A DNA stretch of 51,726 bases, taken from the NCBI RefSeq assembly GCF_002252445.1, contig NZ_NNRJ01000065.1, positions 1 to 51,726 on the forward strand, given 5' to 3'. This document shows positions 43,988 to 51,726 of the stretch, in pieces (position 1 is the first letter of the stretch; each line of letters opens with the position of its first letter). The translations under genes and the position numbers were made by a program. The notes below the pieces were generated by a model, which ran no database searches, was not told where the DNA came from, and saw nothing but the letters and a program-made list of their open reading frames with translations. Source of the DNA: Brucella thiophenivorans. GTDB taxonomy: Bacteria > Pseudomonadota > Alphaproteobacteria > Rhizobiales > Rhizobiaceae.

Positions 43988-44973
43988 TACAGAACGATAA
44001 TATCTTATCAGTACGCGATCTTTCGGTCGATTTTGGAACAGCGTATGGTGTGGTCGAGGCACTGCGCAATGTTTCTTTCGATGTGCCACCCGGCTCGATT
44101 ATAGGGATTGTGGGGGAATCCGGTTGTGGGAAGTCAACCCTTATCAATGCCATATTGGGGCTCTTGCCTTCGAATGGACATATCCGCAACGGTCAACTTC
44201 TCTTCAAGGGGCTTGGAGATCTGCGAAAGAAAAATGCGACTGAGATGACGTCGATAAGAGGCGTTGATATTTCGGTGGTCTTTCAGGATCCGATGAACGC
44301 GCTCAATCCCGTCCGCACAATTGGCCAACAAATGCGGGATATTCAGTATCGTTTGCAAGCCAGTAGCCGGCAGAAAGATAAACGTTCTGTCGCTATGCTA
44401 CAAAAAGTACGTATGCCCGACGCAGAGAGCCGATTGCGCCAGTACCCTCATGAGTTCTCAGGCGGGATGAAGCAGCGCATTGCGATTGCAATGGCCTTGT
44501 TGTTGGAACCCCAGCTTTTAATTGCTGATGAGCCGACCACGGCACTTGATGCAACGCTTGAATTGGCGACAATCGAAATGCTGCGGGATATTCAGTCAGA
44601 AATGAATTGCGCCATTCTCTTCATTTCTCACCATCTCGGTGTGATTTCTGAACTGTGCGAGCAAGTAATCATTATGTATGCCGGAGAAGTTGTCGAAAAA
44701 GGCCATGTATCGGCTGTTTTCGATGATCCTCGTCACCCCTACACACGAATGCTGCTTGAGTGCGATCCAGCGTGGGAGGATGATATCAGTCTGCGTTTGA
44801 ACACCATAGCCGGAGAGATTCCCGACCTGCGGAACCGGCCTCATGGGTGCATTTTTGCTTCACGCTGTGATCTTGTAATTTCAGATTGCCTTATTGGAAA
44901 ACCGCCTGTGATACGACCTGCGCCTGGACGTGTAGCGCGTTGCCGTTTTGCTGATGAAGGAGACAGACTATGA
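43984..44973 (+). CDS. Dpp-type ABC transporter ATP-binding protein (DppD-like)
   Basis: A 329-aa ATPase. Walker A GESGCGKSTLI, Q-loop VVFQDPMNALNP, signature FSGGMKQRIAIAMAL, Walker B LLIADEPTTALD and switch LFISHHLG are intact. The oligopeptide-type C-terminal region with Cys (GCIFASRCDLVISDC) is present and in some relatives binds an Fe-S cluster. Its start and stop overlap the neighbouring genes by four bases each (ATGA), so it is coupled to them. Confidence 0.94.
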   Translation: MIQNDNILSVRDLSVDFGTAYGVVEALRNVSFDVPPGSIIGIVGESGCGKSTLINAILGLLPSNGHIRNGQLLFKGLGDLRKKNATEMTSIRGVDISVVFQDPMNALNPVRTIGQQMRDIQYRLQASSRQKDKRSVAMLQKVRMPDAESRLRQYPHEFSGGMKQRIAIAMALLLEPQLLIADEPTTALDATLELATIEMLRDIQSEMNCAILFISHHLGVISELCEQVIIMYAGEVVEKGHVSAVFDDPRHPYTRMLLECDPAWEDDISLRLNTIAGEIPDLRNRPHGCIFASRCDLVISDCLIGKPPVIRPAPGRVARCRFADEGDRL

Positions 44974-45947
44974 GCAGTCTTCTCAGTGTCGACAATGTCA
45001 CCGTGCGGTTTCGCACCGGCGGATTGCTCTCTCGATTAAGCGGAAAACCTCATTACATTGAAGGTGTCGCTGATGCTTCACTTTCTATGGATGAAGGTGA
45101 AATAATGGCTCTCGTTGGGGAAAGTGGTTCTGGCAAAACCACTTTGGCGCGTTCTATTGTTGGCCTTCAAAAACTGTCATCTGGAAGTGTACGCTTTCTA
45201 CAACAGGATATTTCGGGGTTTTCGGATCGACAAATGAAGTCTGTTCGGCGCGATATTTCAATGATGTTTCAAGACCCAACAGGATCGCTTAGTCCGCGAA
45301 TGAAAGTCGGCAGCCTGTTGGCCGAGCCATTCCGCATTCACGGCATTAAAGGTGTCAATTTACGTGCCGAAGTGCGGCGACTGCTCTCACTCGTGGGATT
45401 GCCTTTAGAGTTTGCCAATCGCTATCCGCATCAGCTTTCCGGCGGGCAGGCACGACGTATTGGCGTTGCACGTTCTCTGGCCCTTGATCCTAAACTCATC
45501 ATCGCGGATGAACCAACTGCCGGTCTTGATGTCTCGGTCCAAGGTGAAGTTCTTAATCTTTTACGTGATTTGCGCGATAAATTCGGTCTGTCAGTTCTTA
45601 TAATCACACATAATCTGGCAGTCGTAAAACGGGTGAGTGAGCGCATGGCAGTCATGTATCTGGGGCGATTGGTCGAGCAAGGGTTGACCGCTCAGATCCA
45701 TAAGTTTCCTCACCATCCATATACCGCCGCCCTGTTGTCATCGCATCCTGGCCGGCATGCAGACCTTTCGAAACGCATCATGTTGCCCGCAGAGGTTCCC
45801 AGTCTTTTGGCCAGACCGAGCGGTTGTGAGTTCCACACCCGATGCCCTTTTACGCAGGATCGCTGCAAATCCGAGGTGCCTGAGCGTGTGCAAACAGCGC
45901 AACACGGCAGCTACACCTGCCATTTTCCTTTAGTTTCTAATGTCTGA
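44970..45947 (+). CDS. Dpp-type ABC transporter ATP-binding protein (DppF-like)
   Basis: A 325-aa ATPase and partner of the preceding one. It shows the DppF-type opening VTVRFRTGGLLSRLSG, Walker A GESGSGKTTLARSI, Q-loop MMFQDPTGSLSP, signature LSGGQARRIGVARSL, Walker B LIIADEPTAGLD, switch LIITHNLAV and the Cys-rich tail CEFHTRCPFTQDRCKSEVP. It follows with a four-base overlap. The hydrolase gene starts 12 bases after its stop, placing that enzyme in the same operon. Confidence 0.94.
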   Translation: MSSLLSVDNVTVRFRTGGLLSRLSGKPHYIEGVADASLSMDEGEIMALVGESGSGKTTLARSIVGLQKLSSGSVRFLQQDISGFSDRQMKSVRRDISMMFQDPTGSLSPRMKVGSLLAEPFRIHGIKGVNLRAEVRRLLSLVGLPLEFANRYPHQLSGGQARRIGVARSLALDPKLIIADEPTAGLDVSVQGEVLNLLRDLRDKFGLSVLIITHNLAVVKRVSERMAVMYLGRLVEQGLTAQIHKFPHHPYTAALLSSHPGRHADLSKRIMLPAEVPSLLARPSGCEFHTRCPFTQDRCKSEVPERVQTAQHGSYTCHFPLVSNV

Positions 45948-45959
45948 AAGAGTAGACCC

Positions 45960-47966
45960 GTGCCAATAAAGATCGAAGAGAATATTTGGATCGAAATGAG
46001 TGATGGCTGCAAACTGGCTGCTCGTATCTGGATGCCTGAAGATGCTGAGATCAATCCCGTACCAGCCATTCTTGAATATATTCCATATCGCAAGCGCGAT
46101 GGAACACGCGAGCGCGACGAGCCCATGCATGGTTATTTTGCCAAACAGGGCTATGTCGCCATTCGGGTGGATATGCGTGGATCAGGTGACTCCGATGGTA
46201 TTATGCGTGACGAATATCTTCCGCAGGAGCAAATTGATGCTTTGGAGGTAATAGCCTGGATAGCAAATCAGGATTGGTGCTCTGGCAATGTCGGTATGAT
46301 GGGCAAATCATGGGGGGGGTTTAATTGCCTCCAGGTGGCCGCTCTTCAGCCCCCTGCACTCAAAGCTATATTACCGGTATGTTTCACGGATAATCGCTTT
46401 ACAGATGACGTTCATTATATGGGCGGATGCTTGCTGAATGACAATTTGTGGTGGGGGTCGATCATGATGGCCTTTCAATCCCGCGCCATTGACCCTGAAA
46501 TCATCGGAGATGACTGGCGTAGGCGCTGGCATGAACGATTGGAACAATTACCTCATTTTCAACATCTTTGGCTTGAGCACCAAACCTACGACGACTTTTG
46601 GAAACACGGGTCTATTTGCGAAGACTACAGTGCTGTAAAAGTACCTGTGCTTGCCATTAGTGGATGGGCCGATAGCTACACCAACGCCGTGTTCAGAGTA
46701 CTGGAAAAGCTATCAGGCCCGCGCCTTGCAATAGTGGGACCTTGGGCACACATTTATCCGCATGATGGCATACCGACACCGGCAATAGGTTTTTTGCAAG
46801 AGGCCGTGCGTTTCTGGGATCACTTCCTAAAAGGTCATGAAACGGGCATCATGGATGAGCCGATGTTGCGTGCATATGTCGAAGCACCTCATAAGCCGAC
46901 AGGGACAAGACATGAGGCAAGCGGCCGTTGGGTTAGCGAAGCGCGTTGGCCATCGGCATCAATCGCTAAATGCGATTTTTATCTATCAGCTTGCGGAAAC
47001 CTCGCCGACCGACCGCAGGAGACCTGCGAATTGTCAATCCGTTCGCCGATGAGTACAGGCAAATCCGCAGGGGACTGGATGGGTGCGGGTTGCGATGGCG
47101 ATAGGCCGGGAGATCAAAGAGTCGACGACGCAGGATCACTGGTTTTCGATTCAGCAATCATAGCTGAAGATTTTGAAGTACTTGGCGCACCTGATTTGCA
47201 ACTCACATTGGCTTCAGACAGTCCCGTCGCCCAGATTTGTGTCCGTCTTAATGATGTTCATCCTGATGGGAGCGTATCAAGAGTTAGCTATCAGTTGATG
47301 AACCTTACACATCGCAACGGACATCAGGCCCCTCAGTCGCTTAATATCGGAAAATTTGAGGACACAACGATTAAGCTTAATGACTGCGGGCATCTGTTCA
47401 AAAAGGGGCACCGCATCCGAATTTCAATCTCAACGAGTTATTGGCCTATCGCATGGCCAGCGCCCTATCATGCAACCTTGACACTTCGCGGCGGCATCAG
47501 CAAACTTTCCCTGCCAGTACGCAGAATAGACACGAAAGACGATGAAGTGTCTTTTTCCCCTCCGATCCACGGAGTAAGCACACCGCAAACAATGATTGAG
47601 GACGGCTTTTTAAGCCGACGAGCTACTCAAGACCTGATAACAGGCGACACGAGCTATGTTGCTGATGGGAAAGGTGGTGTGTTTGGTGAAGGTATCTTCC
47701 GATTTGACGACATTGACACACTTGTTGACCATTCGCTCACGCGTGAAATGTTGATTAATGACCACGACCCCCTCAGTGCACAGGGCCGCATCGTGCAATC
47801 ATTCACTCTTGGTCGGGAAGGCTGGATGACGCGAATTGATCTTACTACCAATATGACTTGTGATGCTGAAAATTTTTATCTGGAAGCTAAGCTGGAGGCA
47901 TTCGAGGATGAAAAATTAATCTGTCATCGGGAATGGAAAGATACGGTGCTTCGATATCTCATGTGA
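45960..47966 (+). CDS. CocE/NonD family hydrolase (X-Pro dipeptidyl-peptidase S15-like)
   Basis: A 668-aa serine hydrolase of the CocE/S15 class. The alpha/beta-hydrolase domain (residues about 1-300) has DMRGSGDSDG (oxyanion region), the nucleophile Ser117 in GKSWGGFN and a His in GPWAHIYPHDG. A jelly-roll C-terminal domain (about residues 330-560, FDSAIIAEDFEVLGAPDLQLTL and RNGHQAPQ) is typical of the X-Pro dipeptidyl-peptidase C-terminal domain. A further 100 residues follow. Eight G at 46312-46319 encode the WGG next to the nucleophile. The start is a GTG. It is the last gene of the Dpp-type operon and may act on imported prolyl or acylated peptides; cocaine-esterase activity is not implied. 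Confidence 0.9.
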   Translation: MPIKIEENIWIEMSDGCKLAARIWMPEDAEINPVPAILEYIPYRKRDGTRERDEPMHGYFAKQGYVAIRVDMRGSGDSDGIMRDEYLPQEQIDALEVIAWIANQDWCSGNVGMMGKSWGGFNCLQVAALQPPALKAILPVCFTDNRFTDDVHYMGGCLLNDNLWWGSIMMAFQSRAIDPEIIGDDWRRRWHERLEQLPHFQHLWLEHQTYDDFWKHGSICEDYSAVKVPVLAISGWADSYTNAVFRVLEKLSGPRLAIVGPWAHIYPHDGIPTPAIGFLQEAVRFWDHFLKGHETGIMDEPMLRAYVEAPHKPTGTRHEASGRWVSEARWPSASIAKCDFYLSACGNLADRPQETCELSIRSPMSTGKSAGDWMGAGCDGDRPGDQRVDDAGSLVFDSAIIAEDFEVLGAPDLQLTLASDSPVAQICVRLNDVHPDGSVSRVSYQLMNLTHRNGHQAPQSLNIGKFEDTTIKLNDCGHLFKKGHRIRISISTSYWPIAWPAPYHATLTLRGGISKLSLPVRRIDTKDDEVSFSPPIHGVSTPQTMIEDGFLSRRATQDLITGDTSYVADGKGGVFGEGIFRFDDIDTLVDHSLTREMLINDHDPLSAQGRIVQSFTLGREGWMTRIDLTTNMTCDAENFYLEAKLEAFEDEKLICHREWKDTVLRYLM

Positions 47967-48010
47967 CAGTAAATTCATCTTGATCTGCGCTTTATCTATA
48001 AGTTTTTGAC

Positions 48011-48036
48011 GGGACGTGTAATTTCCTACACGTCCC
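48011..48036 (+). terminator. Stem-loop after the CocE-type gene
   Basis: GGGACGTGTA and TACACGTCCC form a perfect 10-bp stem with a 6-base loop, 44 bases after the hydrolase stop. No strong U tract follows, so it is a moderate terminator candidate or mRNA end. Confidence 0.5.
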
Positions 48037-48041
48037 TGAAA

Positions 48042-48677
48042 GGTTGTGTTGCAAATTTTCACATCTGCTGAGCTATGTCACAGTTATTGCGTAGAATTGA
48101 ATAAGGCAGATTCTGATGACGGTCGATTTCAAAGGAGCACATTTTCCTAAAACTGTCATCCTTCACGCCGTTTTCTTTTACTTGCGCTATCCGGTTTCCT
48201 ACCGCGACCTTTAGGAAATTTTAGCTGAACGAGGTATCACTGTCGACCATACGACTTTGAACCGTTGGGTCGTTCGCTACTCATCGCAGATCGCTACGGC
48301 CAAACCCTTGATTTCAGGTTGTAAGAGCGGCGGGATCTGGCTGCTTCGCGTCGGGTTTTCAAAAAGGTGATCGTAACCGATGGCGTTCCGGAGAAGGTTG
48401 TCATTGACAAGAGCGGAGTCAATCTGGCCGGGCTGCAGGCTGTTAACACAATCCTGAAAATCAGCGGTACCGCGAGATCATTGAAATCCGCCAGATCAAA
48501 TATCTCAACAATATCCTTAAACACGACCACAGGTTTATCAAGCGGATCACCCAACCGATGATGGGCTTCAAGGCATTCCATTCCGCCACAGCCATTGCAG
48601 GGATCGAAGTGGCTCACATGATCCGCAAGAACCAATTCGCCAACGACAATCAATCGCCATTTCAAGTCTTTGCGTAA
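48042..48677 (+). mobile_element. IS6-family insertion sequence remnant
   Basis: GGTTGTGTTGCAAATTTTC at 48042-48060 resembles IS6-family terminal repeats (which contain TGTTGCAAA), 55 bases before a decayed IS6 transposase frame. The right end is missing: the transposase tail runs into GTAAGCG, the usual IS66 terminal motif, at 48674, so the IS66-type element probably interrupted or replaced it. Confidence 0.65.
48116..48677 (+). pseudogene. IS6-family transposase, multiply disrupted
   Basis: Pieces of an IS6-family DDE transposase can be followed in order. Residues 1-32 (MTVDFKGAHFPKTVILHAVF, then YLRYPVSYRDL) end at an in-frame TAG at 48212, and the reading continues with EILAERGITVDHTTLNRWVVRYSS. 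About 70 codons including the catalytic centre are deleted near 48296. ERRDLAASRRVFKKVIVTDG follows after a second nonsense codon, then VVIDKSGVNLAGLQAVNTIL. A frameshift near 48468 leads into EIRQIKYLNNILKHDHRF and IAGIEVAHMIRKNQFANDN. The intact size would be about 235 aa. It is inactive. Confidence 0.85.
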
Positions 48678-48723
48678 GCGTTCGCTGCGTTGCACATGTT
48701 TCTTAGCTTGACGTATTAAAGTT

Positions 48724-50259
48724 CTATGGGAGCAGGTCGTCGAGGCAGCTTTGGGGATGCCCGGCTGCGATAGCAGTGAGTGTTGCTTTGAGATAAGCAA
48801 AGGGTTCGACATCGTTGATTTTGCAGGTTTCGATCAGCGAAGCGATGCGGCCCCAAGCGATGCCGCCTTCGTCGTGACCTGCAAAGAGCGCATTCTTGCG
48901 ATTGAGAGCGATAGGCCGGATAAGGTTTTCAACCCTGTTGGAGTCGATCTCTACGCTCCCATCCGTTAAGAAGGTTTGCAGGCCTTCCCATTGGTTATGG
49001 ATATAGGTGAGCTTTTCTCCCAGACGGGATTTGGCGGATACCTTGCAACGCTGTGTCTGAAGCCATTCACGGAAGGCGGCGACCAGGGGCGCGGTGCGGG
49101 TCTGGCGGGCAGACAGGCGCTGGCCAGGTGAGATGCCGCGTATATCAGCCTCGATAGCGTAGAACTCCGCAATCCGGCGCAGGCCTTCGGCAGCGATCTC
49201 AGAGCCGTCGCGGTCGAAGACCTCCTTCAGCTTGAGCCTTGCATGCGCCCAGCAATAGGCCACCCGAATGGGACTGCCACCCTTTCGAGAAAGTTTGGTC
49301 AGCCGATTGTACCCCTGATAGCCATCGACCTGCAGAATGCCGTCAAAACCGCTCAGGAAGACTTCGGCATTCTCACCCGCGCGACCTGGGGCGTAGAAAT
49401 AGACTACACCGGGCGGGTCCTCGCAGCCCCATGGCCTGTCATCGCGGGCCAGTGCCCACAAATATCCGGTCTTCGTTGTCCCACGCCCCGGATCCAGCAC
49501 CGCGGCGGTGGTTTCATCCATAAACAGCTTGCCAGACCGCTTCAGATGAGCGGCCAGTCGGTCGACCACCGGTTTCAGGTGGAACGCAGCCTTGCCGACC
49601 CAATCAGCCAGAACGGCGCGGTGCAGATCAAGACCTGCCCGTGCCAGTATCTGGCTCTGGCGATACAATGGCAAATGATCCGCATACTTGCTGACCAGGA
49701 CATGGGCCAGCGTTGCTTCCGTGGGCAGACCACCGGAGATCACGTGCGCCGGAGCACTTGCTTGGGTCACCCCGTCGGTACAAATCCGGCAGGCATATTT
49801 CGGGCGGACGGTAACGATGACGCGTAACTGCGCCGGCACGATGTCGAGACGCTCGCTGCGATCTTCACCGATCTTATGCAGCACGCCACACCCGCAGGGG
49901 CAAATCAGGCTGTCCGGTTCGATAATCGCTTCAATACGCGGCAATGTAGCAGGCAAATTGCCGATGGTGCGTCTGGGAGCTGGCCTCGTCGTTCCGTCGC
50001 TCGCTTTATTGGAGCGCGCTTCTTTCTCTGCCTCGACTTCCGCGAGCGCGATGGACAGATCCTCGAATGCTAACTGCCGCTCGTCTTCTGACAGCTTTTC
50101 AGACCGTTTTCCATGCAAAGCGTGGTTGAGTTCGGCGATCAGATGCTCTTGCCGCCGAGTGATATCCTTCAGCACCGCAACCTCTTCCATCAATGCCAGA
50201 ACCGCCGCGCGTTGCGCGGCAGGATTGGCTGAAAGATCAAGGGCGGGAGTAATCTGCAT
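48724..50259 (-). CDS. tnpC: IS66 family transposase TnpC
   Basis: A 511-aa IS66 transposase. It has an N-terminal leucine-zipper-like coiled coil (ALMEEVAVLKDITRRQEHLI), then the zinc-finger-type segment CPCGCGVLHKIGEDRSERL ... CRICTDG, then the DDE catalytic domain with Asp in FMDETTAAVLDPG, Asp in ILQVDGYQGYNRL and Glu in DSNRVENLIRP. The C-terminal segment CKINDVEPFAYLKATLTAI completes the family layout. The length is typical. The protein looks intact, but the element lacks tnpA and full tnpB, so transposition on its own is doubtful. Confidence 0.95.
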   Translation of the reverse strand: MQITPALDLSANPAAQRAAVLALMEEVAVLKDITRRQEHLIAELNHALHGKRSEKLSEDERQLAFEDLSIALAEVEAEKEARSNKASDGTTRPAPRRTIGNLPATLPRIEAIIEPDSLICPCGCGVLHKIGEDRSERLDIVPAQLRVIVTVRPKYACRICTDGVTQASAPAHVISGGLPTEATLAHVLVSKYADHLPLYRQSQILARAGLDLHRAVLADWVGKAAFHLKPVVDRLAAHLKRSGKLFMDETTAAVLDPGRGTTKTGYLWALARDDRPWGCEDPPGVVYFYAPGRAGENAEVFLSGFDGILQVDGYQGYNRLTKLSRKGGSPIRVAYCWAHARLKLKEVFDRDGSEIAAEGLRRIAEFYAIEADIRGISPGQRLSARQTRTAPLVAAFREWLQTQRCKVSAKSRLGEKLTYIHNQWEGLQTFLTDGSVEIDSNRVENLIRPIALNRKNALFAGHDEGGIAWGRIASLIETCKINDVEPFAYLKATLTAIAAGHPQSCLDDLLP

Positions 50260-50313
50260 AGGCCAAAGATACCATCAGAACCCCGTAAAAACACGTAAAT
50301 CCAGATACTTGAT

Positions 50314-50568
50314 TCATTCTGCCGCAGCTGGCGTTCTGACTTCCAGAGCCTTGACTTTGCGCCAGTCGAGCCCGGAAAAAAGCGCCTCGAACTGCGCATG
50401 GTTCAACGTCATCAATCCGTCTCTGACGGCAGGCCAGGTGAAGCTCGTATCCTCCAGCCGTTTGTAAGCCATCACCAGCCCGGTACCGTCCCAATATAGC
50501 ATATGTGGAACGGCCCGCTTGGCAAGATCTTTCATCGTGCATTTCCCAAATAAGGACGGTGCAGTCAT
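50314..50568 (-). pseudogene. tnpB: IS66 Orf2 (TnpB), N-terminally truncated
   Basis: The 84-codon frame matches the C-terminal part of IS66 TnpB (YWDGTGLVMAYKRLEDTSFTWPA, then LFSGLDWRKV). About 45-50 N-terminal residues, with the MRRGFPGL-type segment, are missing; the first codons (MTAPSLFGKCTM) do not match the family. It lies 54 bases upstream of tnpC as in intact elements. Truncation occurred near 50520. Confidence 0.82.
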
Positions 50569-50761
50569 ATGTCCGTCCTGTTTTCTGGCCTTTCAGCCAT
50601 GGCCACGATGAGATCCGCGGAGCAAATCGCCTAATCAGCTTCTCGCGTTATGACGCGCCTGCTATATTACGGTCTGAGTTGCTTCGGGATATCGTCCCGT
50701 TGGGTCATCACAATTGGCATCTTGCCTGCCTTTCCGACTGGTCGGTCGGAAATTCGTATCT
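50569..50761. other. Spacer between IS66 and IS110 remnants
   Basis: No gene could be supported. It probably consists of the flank of the IS110 element and fragments of what lay between the two insertions. A short minus-strand frame reading PIVMTQRDDIPKQLRP is open but unsupported. Confidence 0.35.
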
Positions 50762-51683
50762 CTAGGGCTGTTCGATCATCTTCTCTCCTCGATAGGTGTC
50801 GCCACGAACAAGAAGCGCCCAGATAATGCGAGCGATCTTGTTTGCGAGTGCGACCGCGATAACTTTGAACGGGCGGCGTAACATCATGGCCGCTATCCAT
50901 GGTGATGGCTGGAGGCCACGACGAGCGAGCTTGAGGACTGACGTCGCTCCAGCGACAAGTAGTGTTCGAAGTTGCTGGTTACCACGCTTTGAGATCGACC
51001 CTATCCGCTCTTTGCCTCCGCGGGAATGCGTACGTGGGGTTAAACCAATCCAGGCAGCAAAATCTCGCCCGGTTCGGAAACCGGTGGGATCTGGTACAAC
51101 TGCTGGAACCGTCGCGGCGATAATCGGACCGACGCCTGGAATGGTCGTCAGGCGTCGAGCGCTCTCATCTTTTCTCATTGTTGTCGCGTACTATCGCAGC
51201 AAGGCTCATTATTACGACCAGACCGGTCGCCCTGACGATACCCAGTTCGGCGAGGTGAGCTCTTAAGGCATTGATCGTCTGGGTACGTTGACGAATGAGC
51301 AAATCGCGTGCCTTGAGCACCATTCCGGCAGATTGTTCATCCCGCGTTTTTACCGGAACATAGCGCATGGTGGGCCGCGTAACTGCTTCGCAGATCGCTT
51401 CGGCATCTGCCGCGTCAGTTTTGTTGCGTTTGAGATAGGCCTTCACGTAAACCGGCGGCATCAGCCGAACCGTATGCCCCAAGGCCTGGATTTCCTGAGC
51501 CCAATAATGCGCACTGCCACAGGCTTCCATGCCCACGAGGCAAGGCTGCAACTTGCGAAAGAAGTTCAGCACCTGTGAACGACGCAGTGCCCGGCGCACG
51601 ATCACGGCTCCTTCTTCGGTAATACCGTGAACCTGAAAAACGGATTTGGCCAAATCGAGCCCAACTGTGGTAATATTCTCCAT
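50762..51683 (-). pseudogene. IS110-family transposase, frameshifted with internal deletion
   Basis: Two frames on the minus strand together make most of an IS110-type DEDD transposase. The first (51683-51165) has VGLDLAKSVFQVHG, GMEACGSAHYWAQ and KRNKTDAADAEAICEAV, holding the four acidic residues. The second (51178-50762) has RRLTTIPGVGPIIAAT, FAAWIGLTPRTHSRGGKERIGSISKRGNQQLR and the helix-hairpin-helix C-terminal part. The joining region, a 60- to 70-residue helical linker, is mostly missing and the frame shifts at 51165-51178. The sum is about 305 residues against about 340 in family members. It is inactive as read. Confidence 0.88.
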
Positions 51684-51690
51684 GGAGCGG

Positions 51691-51710
51691 GGTTGTGTCG
51701 CAAAGTTTTC
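51691..51710 (+). repeat. IS6-like terminal repeat at the window edge
   Basis: GGTTGTGTCGCAAAGTTTTC resembles the IS6-type end at 48042-48060 (one substitution and one extra base in the aligned stretch), in the same orientation. It starts 7 bases from the IS110 start codon, so another IS6-type element may begin here and run beyond the window. Confidence 0.45.
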
Positions 51711-51726
51711 AGTCAGTTAGAAGCGT

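Larger units (their letters stand above)
48674..50568 (-). mobile_element. IS66-family insertion sequence, 5' part truncated
   Basis: The element carries tnpC and the C-terminal part of tnpB; tnpA and the start of tnpB are absent. GTAAGCG at 48674 fits the IS66-type terminal motif and marks the likely right end of the element, abutting the IS6 remnant. No matching end (CGCTTAC) was found between 50530 and 50760. Confidence 0.7.

Noticed and set aside
49243..49827. A 194-codon open frame on the plus strand
   Set aside because: It lies wholly antisense to the intact IS66 transposase gene and shows no family features; it is a by-product of that gene's codon use.
1..51726. CRISPR arrays, tRNA or rRNA genes, plasmid or phage modules
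   Set aside because: No regularly spaced repeats, no cloverleaf-like or rRNA sequence, and no phage structural or replication genes were recognised on reading.

Overview
The window reads as a chromosomal stretch from an alphaproteobacterium of the order Hyphomicrobiales, most likely a Brucella/Ochrobactrum-type organism. That placement is an inference. It rests on a moderate GC content, dense ABC-transporter clusters each with its own regulator, a RirA-type iron box, a remnant of the rhizobial DUF1612 family, and IS66/IS110/IS6 elements. No rRNA, tRNA or CRISPR array was seen.

Layout. 1-7329: a peptide/opine-type (Dpp/Opp) ABC operon on the minus strand, led by an Old-Yellow-Enzyme-type flavoprotein, with a divergent LysR regulator. 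7644-14681: an iron-siderophore module. A sucrase/ferredoxin-like Fe-S protein converges on a four-gene FecBCDE/FhuBCD-type ABC operon, and a divergent FhuA-like TonB-dependent receptor has a TGA-N9-TCA box upstream. 14726-16081: a MocR regulator. 16.1-19.7 kb: a worn accessory patch with a headless CcdB remnant, an intact RelB/RelE-like pair with a 20-bp palindromic operator, a C69-family dipeptidase with Ser in place of the usual nucleophile Cys, and a DUF1612 remnant. 19763-20998: a MarR/SDR pair. 21162-22568: a DUF2130 coiled-coil protein. 23062-31050: a sugar-type ABC system (binding protein, fused ATPase, two permeases) with an SMP-30 lactonase, a broken flavodoxin gene, and a divergent GAF histidine kinase/LuxR response regulator pair. 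31360-37727: a LysR regulator facing a spermidine/putrescine-type ABC operon that ends in an acetylpolyamine-amidohydrolase-like gene. 38030-47966: a peptide-use block with an M32 carboxypeptidase, a convergent HTH regulator, a complete Dpp-type ABC operon and a CocE/S15-type hydrolase. 48042-51726: a pile of decayed insertion sequences (IS6 remnant, IS66 with truncated tnpB, broken IS110, and an IS6-like end at the window edge).

How the parts fit. Each transport cluster joins uptake to a likely processing enzyme: OYE with Dpp, siderophore uptake with a candidate ferric reductase, sugar uptake with a lactonase, polyamine uptake with a deacetylase, and peptide uptake with peptidases. Substrates cannot be fixed from sequence alone. 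In three of the four non-siderophore ABC operons an inverted repeat lies directly after the binding-protein gene, which would suit differential mRNA stability.

The most unusual signals are these: a 37-bp inverted repeat pair, derived from the 3' end of the DUF2130 gene, that bounds a 9.96-kb segment holding the sugar-transport/two-component module; the Ser-for-Cys C69 peptidase; the His/Cys pattern of the sucrase/ferredoxin-like protein beside the siderophore genes; and eight-base homopolymers inside two genes of the same peptide operon.
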